The notes beneath the pieces were generated by a model. It searched no databases. It was not told the DNA's origin and saw nothing but the letters and a program-made list of their open reading frames with translations. DNA of 64,000 nt, taken from Rhododendron vialii. Its lineage: Eukaryota; Streptophyta; Magnoliopsida; Ericales; Ericaceae. The translations under genes and the position numbers were made by a program. The first letter of the stretch is position 1. Each line of letters opens with the position of its first letter. Positions 20,313 to 32,563 of this stretch are shown piece after piece. The DNA is taken from assembly GCF_030253575.1 (NCBI RefSeq), contig NC_080568.1:1071501-1135500 (forward strand), in the 5' to 3' direction.

Positions 20313-22459
20313 CTATTTACGTTTTGAGCGCTTTCCTTGGCCTTTCTTAGGGGGTCCCTTTCCACGACGCTTCAACATTTCAAGCTTGGATAATCGCCTG
20401 CATGAGGTGCATTTGGTCAGATGAAATCATGGCAATGAGTTTTTCTGCCGCACATATAATAACTCTGACAATGCAGTAAGATTTATTTCACAGTATACAG
20501 ACAATACCAATTTCTCCATGTATGAAAATAAACAAAGTAACCCAAAAGGAAACTTCATTTTTAATCTTTTCCAAGAACTAGACTGATGAATAATCAAAAG
20601 ATTTCCACTCTTCCTCTCTTTATGCAAGCAACTCCTCTACAAGAACACAAAAAGAATCCAGGATAAAGTAGCCCTCTGTAGCAGTAGAAGACCCTAATTG
20701 AGTGTTTGTGTTTGAGAGAGAGAGAGATCGGCAAAGGAACCTCATGAGTCATGACCATCATTTTACCATTTTCCATCAGCAAGGGGGTAAACTCAAATTA
20801 TTTAACATCCTCGTCACTCGTTAGTAGATTACTGCCCATTACCTCTCACTAGAAATTGACAAACTATCTCAAGTTCCCAACCAACTTTCTTTTCCCGAGC
20901 ACATTCCAATTCTAATGTGATCCTCATTCCCTGGATAAAAGAAAGAATGTGCACTAGAGATTACAATCAACTTTTTACTTAAAACTCTTTCATGACAATG
21001 AGGATAAATCTTTTTCCCCATATTTTCAAATATCACGAAACATATGAGCTTTGTGCATTTATTGCCAAAGCTCAGTAGTTTGGGTCTTTAGGCCTGCCCT
21101 CTTTGATGCCATTTGGCTTTGATTTGGGGGCATGGTTCTACAACAAAACGTCCCTGTAGCTCCTCGGTTCTTGGAGGTTTAGGGGGGCCACTGTTTCAGT
21201 GGTATTCTGAGAGCAGCCACTTTGTGCATTTATTGCCAAAGGTTAAGTCTGTCTCCAATCATCCCCGCCCATACCCCCAATAATTGGGTACTAGATGGGT
21301 TCTGTTATGTTGTTGTTGTACGAAACATATGAGCTTGTGATTATTTTCTTCTATCCCTAACTACTGATTGTACTTTCCCCCTCTACTTCTACAGATTTGC
21401 AGAACCTGCACTGAACGAATTATGATACACAACCTTATGCTATGAGTCCAACTCTATTGCCGGTTGCACAGGGTACCAAACTATAACTACATCCAGCAAC
21501 TTTGACAACTAAGCCAAGAATAAAAAGTCAATATTCACAATAGATTTGCCCACAATAGCCACACCACTTTGTGTCATGATGTAGCTAGAGCAGGAGGAAT
21601 ACACGATCATTGATCTTTACATATATGGAGCATTTCATTCCACTTTTGTTTACTCGGATTAGGGAGACATACAATTTTTTATGCAGTTTCCTTGACTTTC
21701 GTGCATATATAATGAGTGATTGTTTTGGTTTCACTTCCCATACTCCATTAGCGCTTCCATTTATACGGTTTGATTCCAATACGTTGACATCTGCAGCAGC
21801 AGCGTCGTGTCTCCGTGCCAACCACTGCGACTCAGGAAGAGGAAAGGCATTTGCAGAAAGGGAGAATTTCAAACTGCCTATGTTTTCTGACTCGTTATCC
21901 TTCTTGAGTCTAGCATGCTTAGGAAAGTAACTGGTCATACCTTTTCCTAACAACTTTGACGACCTACTTGGTACCTTAGAAATATTTTTAACCATTCTAA
22001 AGAGAAACCCACTGCTTTAAGTACAAGAAGTTGCCTAAGACAATCTTCCCACTAGCTATGTTAGAGAAGCTACGAATCCCCAAGAATTATATCTTCCCAA
22101 CAAACACTGGAGTCCTATAAAAGAAACCAATTCATACCTATCTATCTATCTAAAAAGAAAGATTTTGACTACATCAATGTTGTTCCCATGTATATAGTGT
22201 GAACAAGCATGTGTCTAGAGAGAGAGAGAGAGAGAGAATACTCTTGTTCTTTTCTGGCCATCACAAGGGGATCATCTTTGTTGATGTCATATGGGTACCA
22301 TTGCGCGACTTTCTCACCAATGAGCTTCTTGCGTAGGATCTTGTGTGGAGATCTCTCTCCTGTTGGGTTAAGTACGTGACCAAATATCCTTGCCCTCGCC
22401 TCAGCCACACCTCTAATGGCGGCTTCAGCCACCAAGCTCTTCAGGCTTCCGATGCTCAT
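20313..22459 (-). CDS. Mitochondrial small-subunit ribosomal protein mS33
   Basis: Exon 1 is 22242-22459 and exon 2 is 20313-20397. The join is at GA|G in phase 2 (donor GTATTC, acceptor CATGCAG), giving 100 residues. The wording matches plant mS33 (At5g44710 type): GVAEARARIFGHVLNPTG, RSPHKILRKKLIGEKVAQWY, and a basic tail MLKRRGKGPPKKGQGKR. It is a component of the mitochondrial ribosome small subunit. The 1.84-kb coding intron is mostly unexplained. A 5'-UTR intron is also likely: acceptor GACACAG at 22463, donor GCAG|GTACCT at 23187/23186, so the leader exon lies about 23187-23270. Start at 22459 is the only sensible ATG. Both exons look intact. Confidence 0.93.
22218..22237. repeat. (GA)n microsatellite next to the mS33 donor
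   Basis: A run of about ten GA units lies immediately inside the coding intron, a few bases after the splice donor of exon 1. Confidence 0.85.
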
Positions 22460-22694
22460 TCTCTGTGTCCAAATTCAAACAACACACATTTTCTTTCATG
22501 CCAGTGAAATAGAGTCACTGTAAAAAAAAATTGGTCACATTTTAGAGTCACATAACCCCACCCCCAACTCAACTCAATCCGTCAACCAGAGTATCTATAC
22601 ATTACTGTAATTTTTTCTGTTGTCATATCCCAGAAGAAGTTACAATACCCTAACCCCAACTCAATCCTTTCTATAGGAAGTTTTCTTTTATCTT

Positions 22695-22795
22695 CGTTTT
22701 TCCTATAGAGTTGAACCCGCAACCTCATTGCACCTAAGTACAACCACCCAACTGTCGGGTTGACTGCCGGGTTTACAGGGACTATGATTTATACA
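22695..22795 (-). repeat. tRNA-related SINE candidate in the mS33 5'-UTR intron
   Basis: On the minus strand, CAGTTGGGTGGTTG (about 22743-22756) is A-box-like. GGGTTCAACTC (about 22708-22718) is a good B box. An A-rich stretch follows. No target-site duplication was located, so the limits are approximate. Confidence 0.38.
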
Positions 22796-23382
22796 AGATA
22801 CTGTAAGTATAAAAGTAAAAGGATTCTTCTGTGGTAGATAGTAAATCACAATCTCCAGAATTAAACAACGTAAGGACTTGTAACGCAAATTTGCAGTACT
22901 AACAAAGAAGAATAAACATCAACTTGTTTTGAACAAGGAAGAAAGATAATCGAAAGTAAGGATTTGGCAGTGTTCTTTTTCACAGAGCAGGGCCAGGATA
23001 CAATCCTAGAAACAACTGCTTCAGGCCCCCCAAAGAAATGCTACGAAGGCCTACCCTAAAGAATGGTAATAACTTACTACTACTGCATCTGCGTTAAATT
23101 GATAGCATCCACGTTTAAGCATCTAAATTAAGCATAAATAACAGCAAAAAGAGATACAAACGAGAGAGAGAGAGAGAGAGAGGTACCTGCTCGATTTTGG
23201 GCGGGTTCTAATCGCGTGGAAACTGGGATGTATGTGGGCGACGATTACAAAGAAAGAAAACCCTAAGAATTTGTTCCTTGTGAGAAATTACTCCCGTTAA
23301 TTGCACCTTTTTCATTCACACGTAACTTATAAATTTGATTTTGAGAAACTATCAGGGAGGAATCGTGGTGTTCTCGGAAAAT

Positions 23383-23504
23383 GCGCAATCTCATTCATTT
23401 ATTTCGGCAATTAACGATTAAGATAAGTTTTTAATTTTTGACCGCGCAATCTCATTCATTTATTTCGGCAATTAACGATTGAGATATGTTTTTAATCTTT
23501 GACC
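23383..23504. repeat. 61-bp tandem duplication
   Basis: GCGCAATCTCATTCATTTAT begins at 23383 and again at 23444. The copies continue GGCAATTAACGATT and TTTTTAAT with a few mismatches. The tandem lies just upstream of the mS33 leader exon. Confidence 0.85.
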
Positions 23505-24322
23505 GGTATATCTCTTACCGTTTGTAGTTTTTCTTTGATCTGGATCGTTCAAAACACTTTTGGACGGTCGAGATTGACCTTCGTAAATAACCTCTGTAAG
23601 TAAAGATTTTTCCAATTCGATTATTCTAACTTCCGCCCGAAAGATATAGGATAATAGGTAAAAAAGAATAGGATAATAGATAAAAAGGAAGATACATTTA
23701 TATCCAAAAAAAAAATATTAATATTTGTAAAAATATATTAATATCAGTAAAATATACATTAATATTTAAATTTATTTAAAATTATTAGCATATTATTCTC
23801 TGCTTGGTGGACGCCTGGTGGACGGAAGATAAGACCGCTTATAATTGGACGACAATGTCAACCTTCCATTTGAACTTCTCTAGAGTGAACCTAGTGTATT
23901 TGGTGCAAGGTCCTTTTCGAACTTAGAGAAGAAATGGAAATGATTTTAACGTTAATTCTTTTTTATATTCATAGTCTCTTTTTTAATTGGATGTACATAA
24001 AATTTACACTAGATTGTGTAAGATTCATTTCAGAGTTCCATACAAATGATCGAAGTCGTTCAATTAGTTAAACGATGTTTTTAAAAGTCTATGTAAAAAA
24101 TTAGCTTATTCCAATATCGGTAAGAACTTGATTGATTTTCGTTTCCAAATTCACAAGGAGAAAAATAGAACGAATAAGTTTTTATTAATATTCAAATGAG
24201 CTAATTTTTTTTGCAGAAATTTATAAAATATTATTTTAAACAAACTAAATTAATACAATTAAACAAATTAAACGGCTACAATTCTTAGTGCGGGATCCCG
24301 AAATGGGTCTCACAAACACTGT
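23505..24322. other. AT-rich spacer between mS33 and CAD1-like gene 2
   Basis: The mS33 promoter should lie at the left side. The rest has no recognised gene or repeat with ends. Confidence 0.35.
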
Positions 24323-24614
24323 GGTGTACATTTGGAGCACATCAAATGGTGCACCCATTGTATTCTTGGGGGAAATTATTACAGATATATAAAGTCTCAG
24401 TGCCGACGCAACTTTTTGAGAAATTACACATTTATGAAGTCAGTGCCGACGTATGGCCTTGGTACCATAGTCTATTCTTTATGCTAGCTAGTACTTGTCA
24501 ATCCTATTTGTCTTGTGGATCAAGCTCTTTCTTTCTATATAAATTGACGTGAATTAACTCCAATTTCCCCCACTACTTTTACCTCTAATTACCTTCTCCT
24601 TTTTCATCCTACAA

Positions 24615-24650
<36 letters not shown>

Positions 24651-24674
24651 CTACAACCATCTCTCTCTCCGAAA
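24323..24674 (+). promoter_or_regulatory. Promoter of CAD1-like gene 2
   Basis: TATATAAA at 24536-24543 is a good TATA box, and a (CT)n leader tract (about 24619-24651) precedes the ATG. GCCGAC, the core of the DRE/CRT element bound by DREB/CBF factors, occurs at 24402-24407 and 24445-24450 inside a 44-bp direct repeat with CAGTGCCGACG. The same layout is present upstream of gene 3. Regulation by cold or drought factors is an inference from the motif only. Confidence 0.55.
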
Positions 24675-27483
24675 ATGGATTCTGCAAAAGAGGACTGCCT
24701 TGGATACGCAGCAAGAGATCTGTCTGGGATTTTATCACCTTTCCATTTCAGCCGCAGGTATACTTACACATACGATTAATGAAAATATTAGTGCTGAAAT
24801 AGTAATTTAATTTATCTATTGTCATGGTAAAAAGGGAAAAGAGTACCTTAAAATTGTGGAGTACATTAAATTTATCTGTGACAACTTCGATCCTTCGATG
24901 ATCCAAAAACTTCTCTCATGCACTTATAGTCACATTTTATCCATCACCTGCTCTCCTGTCTCAATTCTTGCTCACACAGATCGATTTTTGTAGCTAGGAA
25001 TGTGTTTGGAAGACACTTTCACGCTTGAGCTCCCGTTCTTGCTCACGCATGTGCACGCGAATTACGTGACGTAGATCATGCAATAGGAAATACGTACAGA
25101 AAAAACATGCAGAATATTCACAGTCTAAATAGTTATTAATTATTGACAGTTAATTGGTTATAAGAGATATATAATGGTGTTTGCCATGAGTTCTACTGTA
25201 TTTTGAAGCTAACGAATTTTCTGCGAGAATATAAATTGTTTTTTAACCAAGAGGACTTAATTAACAATGTGAAACAGGGCCATTGGAGTTGATGACATTT
25301 CAATTAGTATTACTCACTGCGGAGTTTGTTACGCCGAAGTCGTGTGGACTAGGAACAAACATGGAGATGCAAAGTATCCTGTTGTGCCTGGGTAAGTATA
25401 TATGTGTGACTTCTGTTTCATGATAATTGTAAAACAAACATTTCATCTGTATCATTTTGTTCGGCTCTCTTTGCATATTCATGCCTTGCATCGGGTCAAT
25501 AATTTATTTACTTCCGTGAACAATTTCTAGGAAATCCGCTCTTCTGATTGGTGAATTAAATATGTTTTAAATAATTATTCAAGAAATTAAACACATTACT
25601 TATTGATCCGATCAAAGACACGACTACCAAACACAGAAAAACGAGATGGGACGGAAGAAGTTTCATCAGTTATTACATCACTACATGCTAATTAATAGTA
25701 TTGCTTTTGACATATCTGAATATACATAGTTCTAAGATCTCTTGGATTTGATCAGGCATGAGATTGTTGGATTGGTGAAAGAGGTGGGGTCAAATGTGAA
25801 GGGCTTTAAAGTTGGGGACCATGTTGGAGTGGGAACTTATGTGAATTCGTGCAGAGATTGTGAGTACTGTAACGATGGATTTGAAGTTTATTGCTCAAAG
25901 GGTGCTGTCTTCACTTACAACCATGTTGATGTGGATGGTACCATCACTAGAGGAGGATTTTCCACTTACGTTGTTGTTCACGAGAGGTAAGAGAGAAAGA
26001 ATTATGTTTTGTTATTTGCTCGATAACACAATCGGCGGTTAGTTTACGCACACTTTGACTGATTTCGAGTCCAGCGGCGGGGAGGAGCCAACTGATTCAG
26101 TCAACTAATTTCATCAATAGAAATATAAATCCTCGGCATATATAGAATTATTTTCTTTAGTGTATATATTATCTATTTTTTGCCCTTTTATCAGTGACTA
26201 GAATACACACATCCAATTTAACTTACTTAAATTCTAGAGTCAATTTCCTATTCACAAACTATTCAAAGCTACTTAGAAACTTTACGATGTGATATTCAAA
26301 ATTTGGAGGCGTTGTGGGCAGCACAGCTTTGCCCTCGTCCAAGGCAATGAAGTTAGCGACCTGACAAATATGTGGTGGTTCTAAAGATTTCTTGCTTATT
26401 GGTGTACATCTGACAATACAATATCATTTATGTGAGAAATTGAAATGCATATCGTACAATCGTCGTGCAAACTCGTGTGATCTTGAGATCTTCATAAAAA
26501 TCTAACTTTGTAGATAACAACTATGAAAGAATAAAAATCGTATTGCGAGTTAAAAGTCGATGGTCCCACAACTTTCTTACAGGACAACATATAATAAGGT
26601 TTTCATGTCATTTCGTCCTTTCATTACGTTACTCTAGCTTTAGCTTTGAACGTGATCTGGATTGTTTGGTACTGAATGTGCAGGTACTGCTTCAAAATAC
26701 CAAAAGATTACCCATTAGCATCGGCGGCGCCATTGTTGTGTGCTGGGATTACTGTTTACTCCCCAATGGTTCGCCACAAGATGAACCAACCTGGAAAATC
26801 ACTTGGTGTGATCGGGCTCGGAGGTCTGGGCCACATGGCTGTCAAGTTTGGGAAGGCTTTTGGTCTGAATGTGACTGTATTCAGCACCAGCATATCCAAG
26901 AAAGAGGAGGCCCTGAATCTGCTTGGAGCTGACAAATTTGTGCTCTCAACTAATCAACAAGAGATGCAGGTAAAATTGATAAACTCAGTTTTGGCATTCG
27001 AAGTTATGATTCATTCTGAACTTGGGAGAAGAAAGACTAACTAAGCGAGTTCATTAATGAACAACTGGATTCATCTGTGATCATTTTGTTTCAAAGAAGG
27101 CATACTTAATGGTCAATTGATACCTTGGTTTGCAGGAAGTATCGAAGTCATTGGACTTCATAATTGACACTGCATCAGGGGCTCACCCATTTGATCCATA
27201 CATGTCTCTGTTGAAGACTGGGGGTGTCCTTGTCTTGGTGGGTGCCCCCAGCGAAGTGAAGCTCAGTCCCATGAGCCTTCTTCTCGGTATGAAATCAATC
27301 TCGGGGAGTGCGTCAGGTGGTACAAAGGATACAAAAGAAATGCTAGAGTTCTGTGCTGCCAAAAAGATTTACCCAGAGATCGAAATCATCCCGATTCAGT
27401 ACGTGAATGAAGCTATCGAGAGGTTGATAAAAAGCGACATCAAGTACCGTTTCGTGATCGACATCGAGAACTCCTTGAAGTGA
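24675..27483 (+). CDS. CAD1-like zinc alcohol dehydrogenase, tandem copy 2
   Basis: Exons 24675-24757, 25278-25391, 25756-25986, 26684-26969 and 27136-27483 give 353 residues. Exon lengths (83, 114, 231, 286, 348) are the same as in copy 1. The zinc ligands (THCGVC, GHE, CRDCEYC, LLCAG) and the [18 protein letters not shown] cofactor segment are present, so the enzyme should be functional. It is much closer to copy 3 than to copy 1: exon 3 reads [20 protein letters not shown] in both. Promoter and downstream DNA are also duplicated with copy 3 (about 24.3-29.0 kb against 41.8-46.1 kb). The family role is NADPH-dependent aldehyde/alcohol interconversion related to CAD1. The exact substrate cannot be told from sequence. 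Confidence 0.94.
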
Positions 27484-29462
27484 AAGACAATCCTCAAGAA
27501 ACTTGCCAACTTTGCTCTGTGCAGAATATCTCATCTTATCATGTCCTAATAGTAGCTATTTTAGTCTCAAGTAAAGTGAACAAGTCATCCCTTCGACATG
27601 AATCTGAGGTTCATTGAGTCCCGATACGGTTTATTTTCTTTTGGCTTTCCATGTTTCGGGTTTTTTCGGTTTGCGCTTTCATTTTCCTTGATCCTAATAG
27701 TTCTAATAGCCTAATAAGCTGCATTGTATCCTTAGCAGTGGAATTGCAATGTTTCTTTTGTTTCCTCCCTATCTTCATTTTGCCAGGGTGAAACAATTGC
27801 TTTGTGTTGCTTCAAAATGTGTGGGGATAAGGAGGTTTTTACAAGTAAAGTTACAATTGCTTTCTGTCCAATGTACTTCTGAAAGGCTGCTATTGCTATA
27901 TCGTAGCTAGTATATACGAAGTTCACAATTCAGCACTCTAATGTAGCAGTAAGCAAACTTCATCTGAGTACTGAGTAGGTGGCTTAACGATGGAGCCCGC
28001 GAGAAACCACGATGAAAGAAATAGGTAGGGCCGGCAACAATCGCCTAGCCATAATCCCCTGGAGGGCCGAAAATTAACCAAAATGGAATCGAATTCACCA
28101 TCTCCGAGTACGTAAACTGAAGACACAAAAGGACAGGACATTATGGACTCAATCGACACGCTATACTCGGGTCCTAAATCATAGCCACCGGAAAGAAATA
28201 ATTCGACTCATTTTTTCACATATGATCTTCTCATATGATGGAAGACGTCGAGCTCCGAATGGACTGTGATGAAATGTGGGGGGCCGTTCAATCAGGTTCA
28301 GGCGCTTTCGAAGACGGTGCATTGGTGATAGGGCTTCCCTTAGAAAGACGCTATAAGCTACAGTACAATATAACCTTTGGTACAAGCTCCTCCTTAAGCT
28401 TTCTGAAAAGTTCCTTCTCGTGCTTAGAGATTTCCTTGCGCATGCGCAACATTCAGCGCCAGGAAACTGGAAAGTACCATGCCTGCCTAGATTCTTTACC
28501 AGTTCAGGAACTGTGTTTCTGTTGAAATCAGACATAATCGCTTAAAGAATTGAGATACGACGTCTCACCAATGCCATAAGGATAAGATGCGACCGAGAAC
28601 AATTAATGTTCTTCAGTTTTCCAATGCCAAATTGTTCATTTCTTCAGCAAAACAAGTCAAGCTCCCGAATCCAAGTTACAACTACACTGGTATTGAGCAA
28701 AAAGCATTTAAATACAAAAACCCAACAACATATATGCATGACGTTTATCCACACTCGATCATCCAAACCAAGTTCTTTAATTGTTATCAAGTTCAACGTT
28801 TCCCTCTGGATCCTTATCGCACTTCAAGGCTCCTCGATACAATACTCACTAGTCGCATGAATTTTACTTTCCTTTGCATTCTCAAAACTGCATGCCAAGG
28901 TCCGAGGCGCCTAACAAACAAAAGAGAGAGAGAGAGAAGAATGAGAACATAGCAAAATAATTCGATCAAGCAACACCAAACAGAACTCAATGTTCTAGTG
29001 TAGTTGTGTTCCAACTTATGTTGCAAACGCCCAGACTTATCCGTTACATGTGGCTTTCGTACTGTTGCATGCATGTATCTGGATTTATTTTCCCGTCGAG
29101 GCGGGTGCATCCTGAAAGACCTAGAGTAGAGTTCCTCGGCACAAAAACTTAAATAAGAAAACTTGAACAGAACTTAATGTCCACTCCGTTCTCAGTGGCA
29201 GCATGTTTCAAATGAAGGAGAAAGACAAAGGTTTGTGACCAGTCGCAAGAGGTTAATTAGCTAGCTCTTATGTTGCACAATCAATTAGACCGGGTTTTGA
29301 ATTTTGGATTCTAATCATTATCCTATTTCTCTTCGATCATTACTCTCATATTTCTCTCTTCAATCATTATCTCTATTTTCAATCATTACTCTATTTCTCT
29401 CTACACTCATTACCTATAAATCCAAAACCAAAATTCCAAAACGAACGGGTCTTAGGCGAGAG
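27484..29462. other. Duplicated 3' flank of CAD1-like gene 2
   Basis: From 27484 to about 28965 the DNA parallels 44805 to about 46090 behind gene 3. Shared words include GTGAAACAATTGCTTTGTGT and CTAACAAACAAAA, interrupted by indels. Short open frames here (for example around 28235-28525) are not conserved in the sister copy and I do not call them genes. The segment 28965-29462 is unrelated spacer with CT-rich runs (about 29320-29400), up to the LTR start at 29463. Confidence 0.5.
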
Positions 29463-29573
29463 TGTAACGACCCGTATTTTTGCCCTATTTTTTTTTTAAA
29501 TACAAATTTGAAATGTTAAATACTAATTCAATAATTAGTTAGATTAATTAATTAAAATACATTATTATGTGTA

Positions 29574-30545
29574 TGTTACCCAAATTATGCAACCTAGAGG
29601 GGGGGTGAATAGGATTGCTAGTAATAATTACCAATAAAAATTTATCTCTAACAATATATGCAAACAATAAGTATGCAATCAAAATAGAGAGATAGAGAGA
29701 TAGAACCCGTTTATAGTGGTTCGGTCCGGATTTGTCCACGGTCCGGCCCTACTCCACTTCTCCTCAAGCAATTACTTGAAGGTTAGACTAATCTTTAAAA
29801 GATTACAACTTGTAAGTCTTGCGGGTGCTTACAAGAACCGAATGCCTCTAGCTTTCCCGAGGAGCTAGCACAACCGCAAGAATTTTCTCCGAAAACTTCT
29901 CAAAAACAATAACACCCAAATTCCAACCCGAATTTGGTCTTCTAAGCTTTCAAGTGTTTGACTCAAACACTCACTTAGGAAATACAAGTATGTGAAGAAG
30001 GTATGAAAATTATCGCTCACGACTTGTACAAATTTTCTCTCAAGAATAATATGAAAGTGGAAGAACAATGAGAATTTTTGGCTTTGATCTTTTGAGAATT
30101 TGCTCTTGCAATAATATGGAATGTTGTAGCTTGTGTATGTCTACTCATTAATGAGTTCTTGATGCCTTATATAGCCATCCATATGCTTCCTAGCCGTTTG
30201 AAACTAGCCGTTTGAAAGAGTGGTCATCCGGGTGGTCGTCCGGTTGTCACAGCTTTCTGTTCAGACAGCCGGCTTGTCAGCCGGTTCGTCAACCTGTGGC
30301 TCACAATTTCATCTAAATAAATCCGTTAAAGCATGTATTGAGCTCAATAAAGTCTTTGTAAATATAAATCATGAATCCAAGAGACTTTATGCTATATTTC
30401 AAGGTCACGAAAATATTTAATTCGGGAATCGACTTTTCGATAATTTTGTTTTTGCCGAATAAAAATATCATTGAATTAATCATCAAAATAATTAATAGAG
30501 ATGCATATAAATTTTCACAAATTATAATGCATACATTTTTCAACA
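29574..30545 (-). repeat. 3' LTR of the Copia element
   Basis: This LTR is 972 bp and, in element orientation, begins TGTTGAAAAATG and ends GGGTAACA. It is the same length as the 5' LTR and no mismatch was found. The short open frames in it recur identically in the other LTR and are not genes. Confidence 0.95.
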
Positions 30546-30560
30546 ATCTCCCCCTTTTTG
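30546..30560 (-). promoter_or_regulatory. Polypurine tract of the Copia element
   Basis: In element orientation CAAAAAGGGGGAGAT lies directly before the 3' LTR and would prime plus-strand DNA synthesis. Similar G-rich tracts occur at about 30607-30617, 30741-30750 and 31448-31460. Multiplied polypurine tracts are described as a Sirevirus trait. Confidence 0.8.
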
Positions 30561-30831
30561 ATGATGACACAAAATGATAGTTTTTATTCAAGTAGGAGTT
30601 ATGCCAATCTCCCCCTTAATACATGCACCAAAGCAGTTATCTATGATCAACGAGTAATAGCAATAATCATCAGATCATAGCAAGCAATTTTTTAAATTTG
30701 CCCAAAATGGCAAGATAGATCAATTAAAACTTGGCTTTTTTCTCCCCCTGTGACATCATAAAAAAAAACTAAAAAGAGAAAAACAATAGGGCCATGGTTC
30801 CAGCACCATGCCGCTCTTGCCCTGTAGCACT

Positions 30832-31104
30832 CTATCTTCGTTCATTGAGAGCTTGGCGTCCTTGATTTTCGTATTCTCGAATAATGGCTGCTACAACGGC
30901 AGCTATAATGCCAATCCAATACCACAGAGTATCCACATTTACATTCCATCCGAACCATGGTGGTATTCTCATGGTAAGTAACGCACACAGCAGAATGAAG
31001 ATAAAGAGTTGCATCCAAATGGTTTGGATAAACAACCTGAACTCTGCTCGTTCGGCATCTCTTTCGTAAAACTCAAACGGTAACCCTTGCGGTATGTTTG
31101 CCAT
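30832..31104 (-). CDS. Small two-helix membrane ORF between pol and 3' LTR (env-position)
   Basis: This is a 90-codon ATG-initiated frame in the same sense as gag and pol. It begins MANIPQGLPFEFYERDAERA. It has one hydrophobic stretch at about residues 28-46 (MQLFIFILLCALLTM) and a second at about 61-75 (WIGIIAAVVAAII), then a charged tail. The position downstream of pol is where env-like frames sit in some Sireviruses. It is far shorter than those and I recognise no family. The composition looks like a real protein rather than a chance frame. It could be a captured host fragment or a degenerate env-like gene. Confidence 0.5.
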   Translation of the reverse strand: MANIPQGLPFEFYERDAERAEFRLFIQTIWMQLFIFILLCALLTMRIPPWFGWNVNVDTLWYWIGIIAAVVAAIIREYENQGRQALNERR

Positions 31105-31694
31105 TGCTTGATGAGAGATTTAGGCCGAGAGAGAAGGAAAGATAGATAGATGAAGAGATAGAGAGAGTGTTGTTGAATTTATAGAGTATGAGAGAAGTGT
31201 TTGAGGATAAGGGATAGAGATGCGGCGCCGAATTGTTTGAAATGCTGCGCCGAATTGTTTGAAATGGTGCGCCGAATTGATTGAATTGCTGCGCCGAAAG
31301 AGAGATAATAGGGGATGCGGCACCGAATAGAGATAGGATAGGGGATGCGGCGCCGAATAGGACAAGAATAGGGGTGGCGCCGAAAAGAGCAAGAATAGGG
31401 GAAGAAAATTGTGTTTGGGTGTTTATTGTTGTGTCCCCTTAATACATGCTCCCCCTAAAAGAGAGTTTTTTAAAGAATGCGAGGGGTATTACCGAGAATG
31501 ATTATCCCTGCAAGCTTAGAGACAAGAAATTCATATCGGCGAAGTATATAAGAGACAATTTAAGCACTAAGCCATGAAGTTCATACAAACTAAGTGTAAC
31601 AGACTTAATAAATCAGAGTTAGCAACGCAAAAGCTTGAATAAGTCTCAACCTCACGGTCGTCCGGTTGGACATCCGCTTGGACATCCGACTGAC

Positions 31695-32331
31695 TGTCAC
31701 GACCCTGACCCGCCCCTTGAGGTCTTAATCATGACAAATGCCAGTGATTTCTAGCAGAGGGCTCCCAAAAGACAGATTTCCAAAACCCACGAAATTATCA
31801 GCATATAACAGATTTGTTCAAGACTCAAAATAAATGATCAAACTTGATTCTTGTACATCTAACCAACACTTAAACATGTAAAGAAGGTAGGAGATCCCTA
31901 CCTCGAGGGTTAGAAGCAAGCCCGAACATGGAGGAAACCTCAAAGTGCTCCGATCATGATTCTTCTTCGATCAATAGGAAGATCTCGTCGCGTAGAACAA
32001 CTTTAGTACTTGGGATTTTTCCGAAATCTCATTCTAAGGCGATGAAATCGAAGAGAGAAGTTTGGAGGAGAGGTGAGAAAGAGAGAGAGTCGGTCGAGGG
32101 AGTAGAGAGAGAGAAACGTGTGTGTGTCTGCCCGGAAAAGAAAAGAAATATATGTGGGGGAGAATTATCCCCTACACACACCTTCACTTATACACCCATG
32201 CATATTACACTTGCATTCCGAACTTCTAAATTCTAGCACATTCGACATCCGAACTCATTCTCCATTTTATATCACAACTCATGCCTTAATAAAACATAAA
32301 GAATTATGGAAATAAAATACGGGTCTCTACA
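31695..32331. mobile_element. Nested solo LTR, 637 bp
   Basis: It begins TGTCACGACCCTGACCCG and ends GGGTCTCTACA. The perfect 5-bp target-site duplication CTGAC lies at 31690-31694 and 32332-32336. TG...CA ends, the duplication and lack of coding content fit a solo LTR, probably Gypsy-like, inserted in the Copia element after it arrived. A (GA)n-rich segment lies at about 32075-32115. Confidence 0.75.
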
Positions 32332-32563
32332 CTGACAAATGCAGGTTAAGTCCAGAAAACGTTTAAGAGGAGTAGCATTAAAGACCATAAAACTGTTTTT
32401 CTGCATACCAAACACAGGAAAATGAATCATATGATAAAATGTTTGGAGGGTGATTTCTTTATCAAGATCATTTGTACTCTCCATCAAGTATGATATTTAC
32501 GAATTCAATCAACTCAACATTGAATCCAAAAAAAAAACTTTTGACATCAAGAACACAACTTTT

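Noticed and set aside
29548-30591. Small ORFs in the left LTR and their copies in the right LTR
   Set aside because: They recur identically because the LTRs are identical; they have no domains and overlap LTR regulatory sequence.
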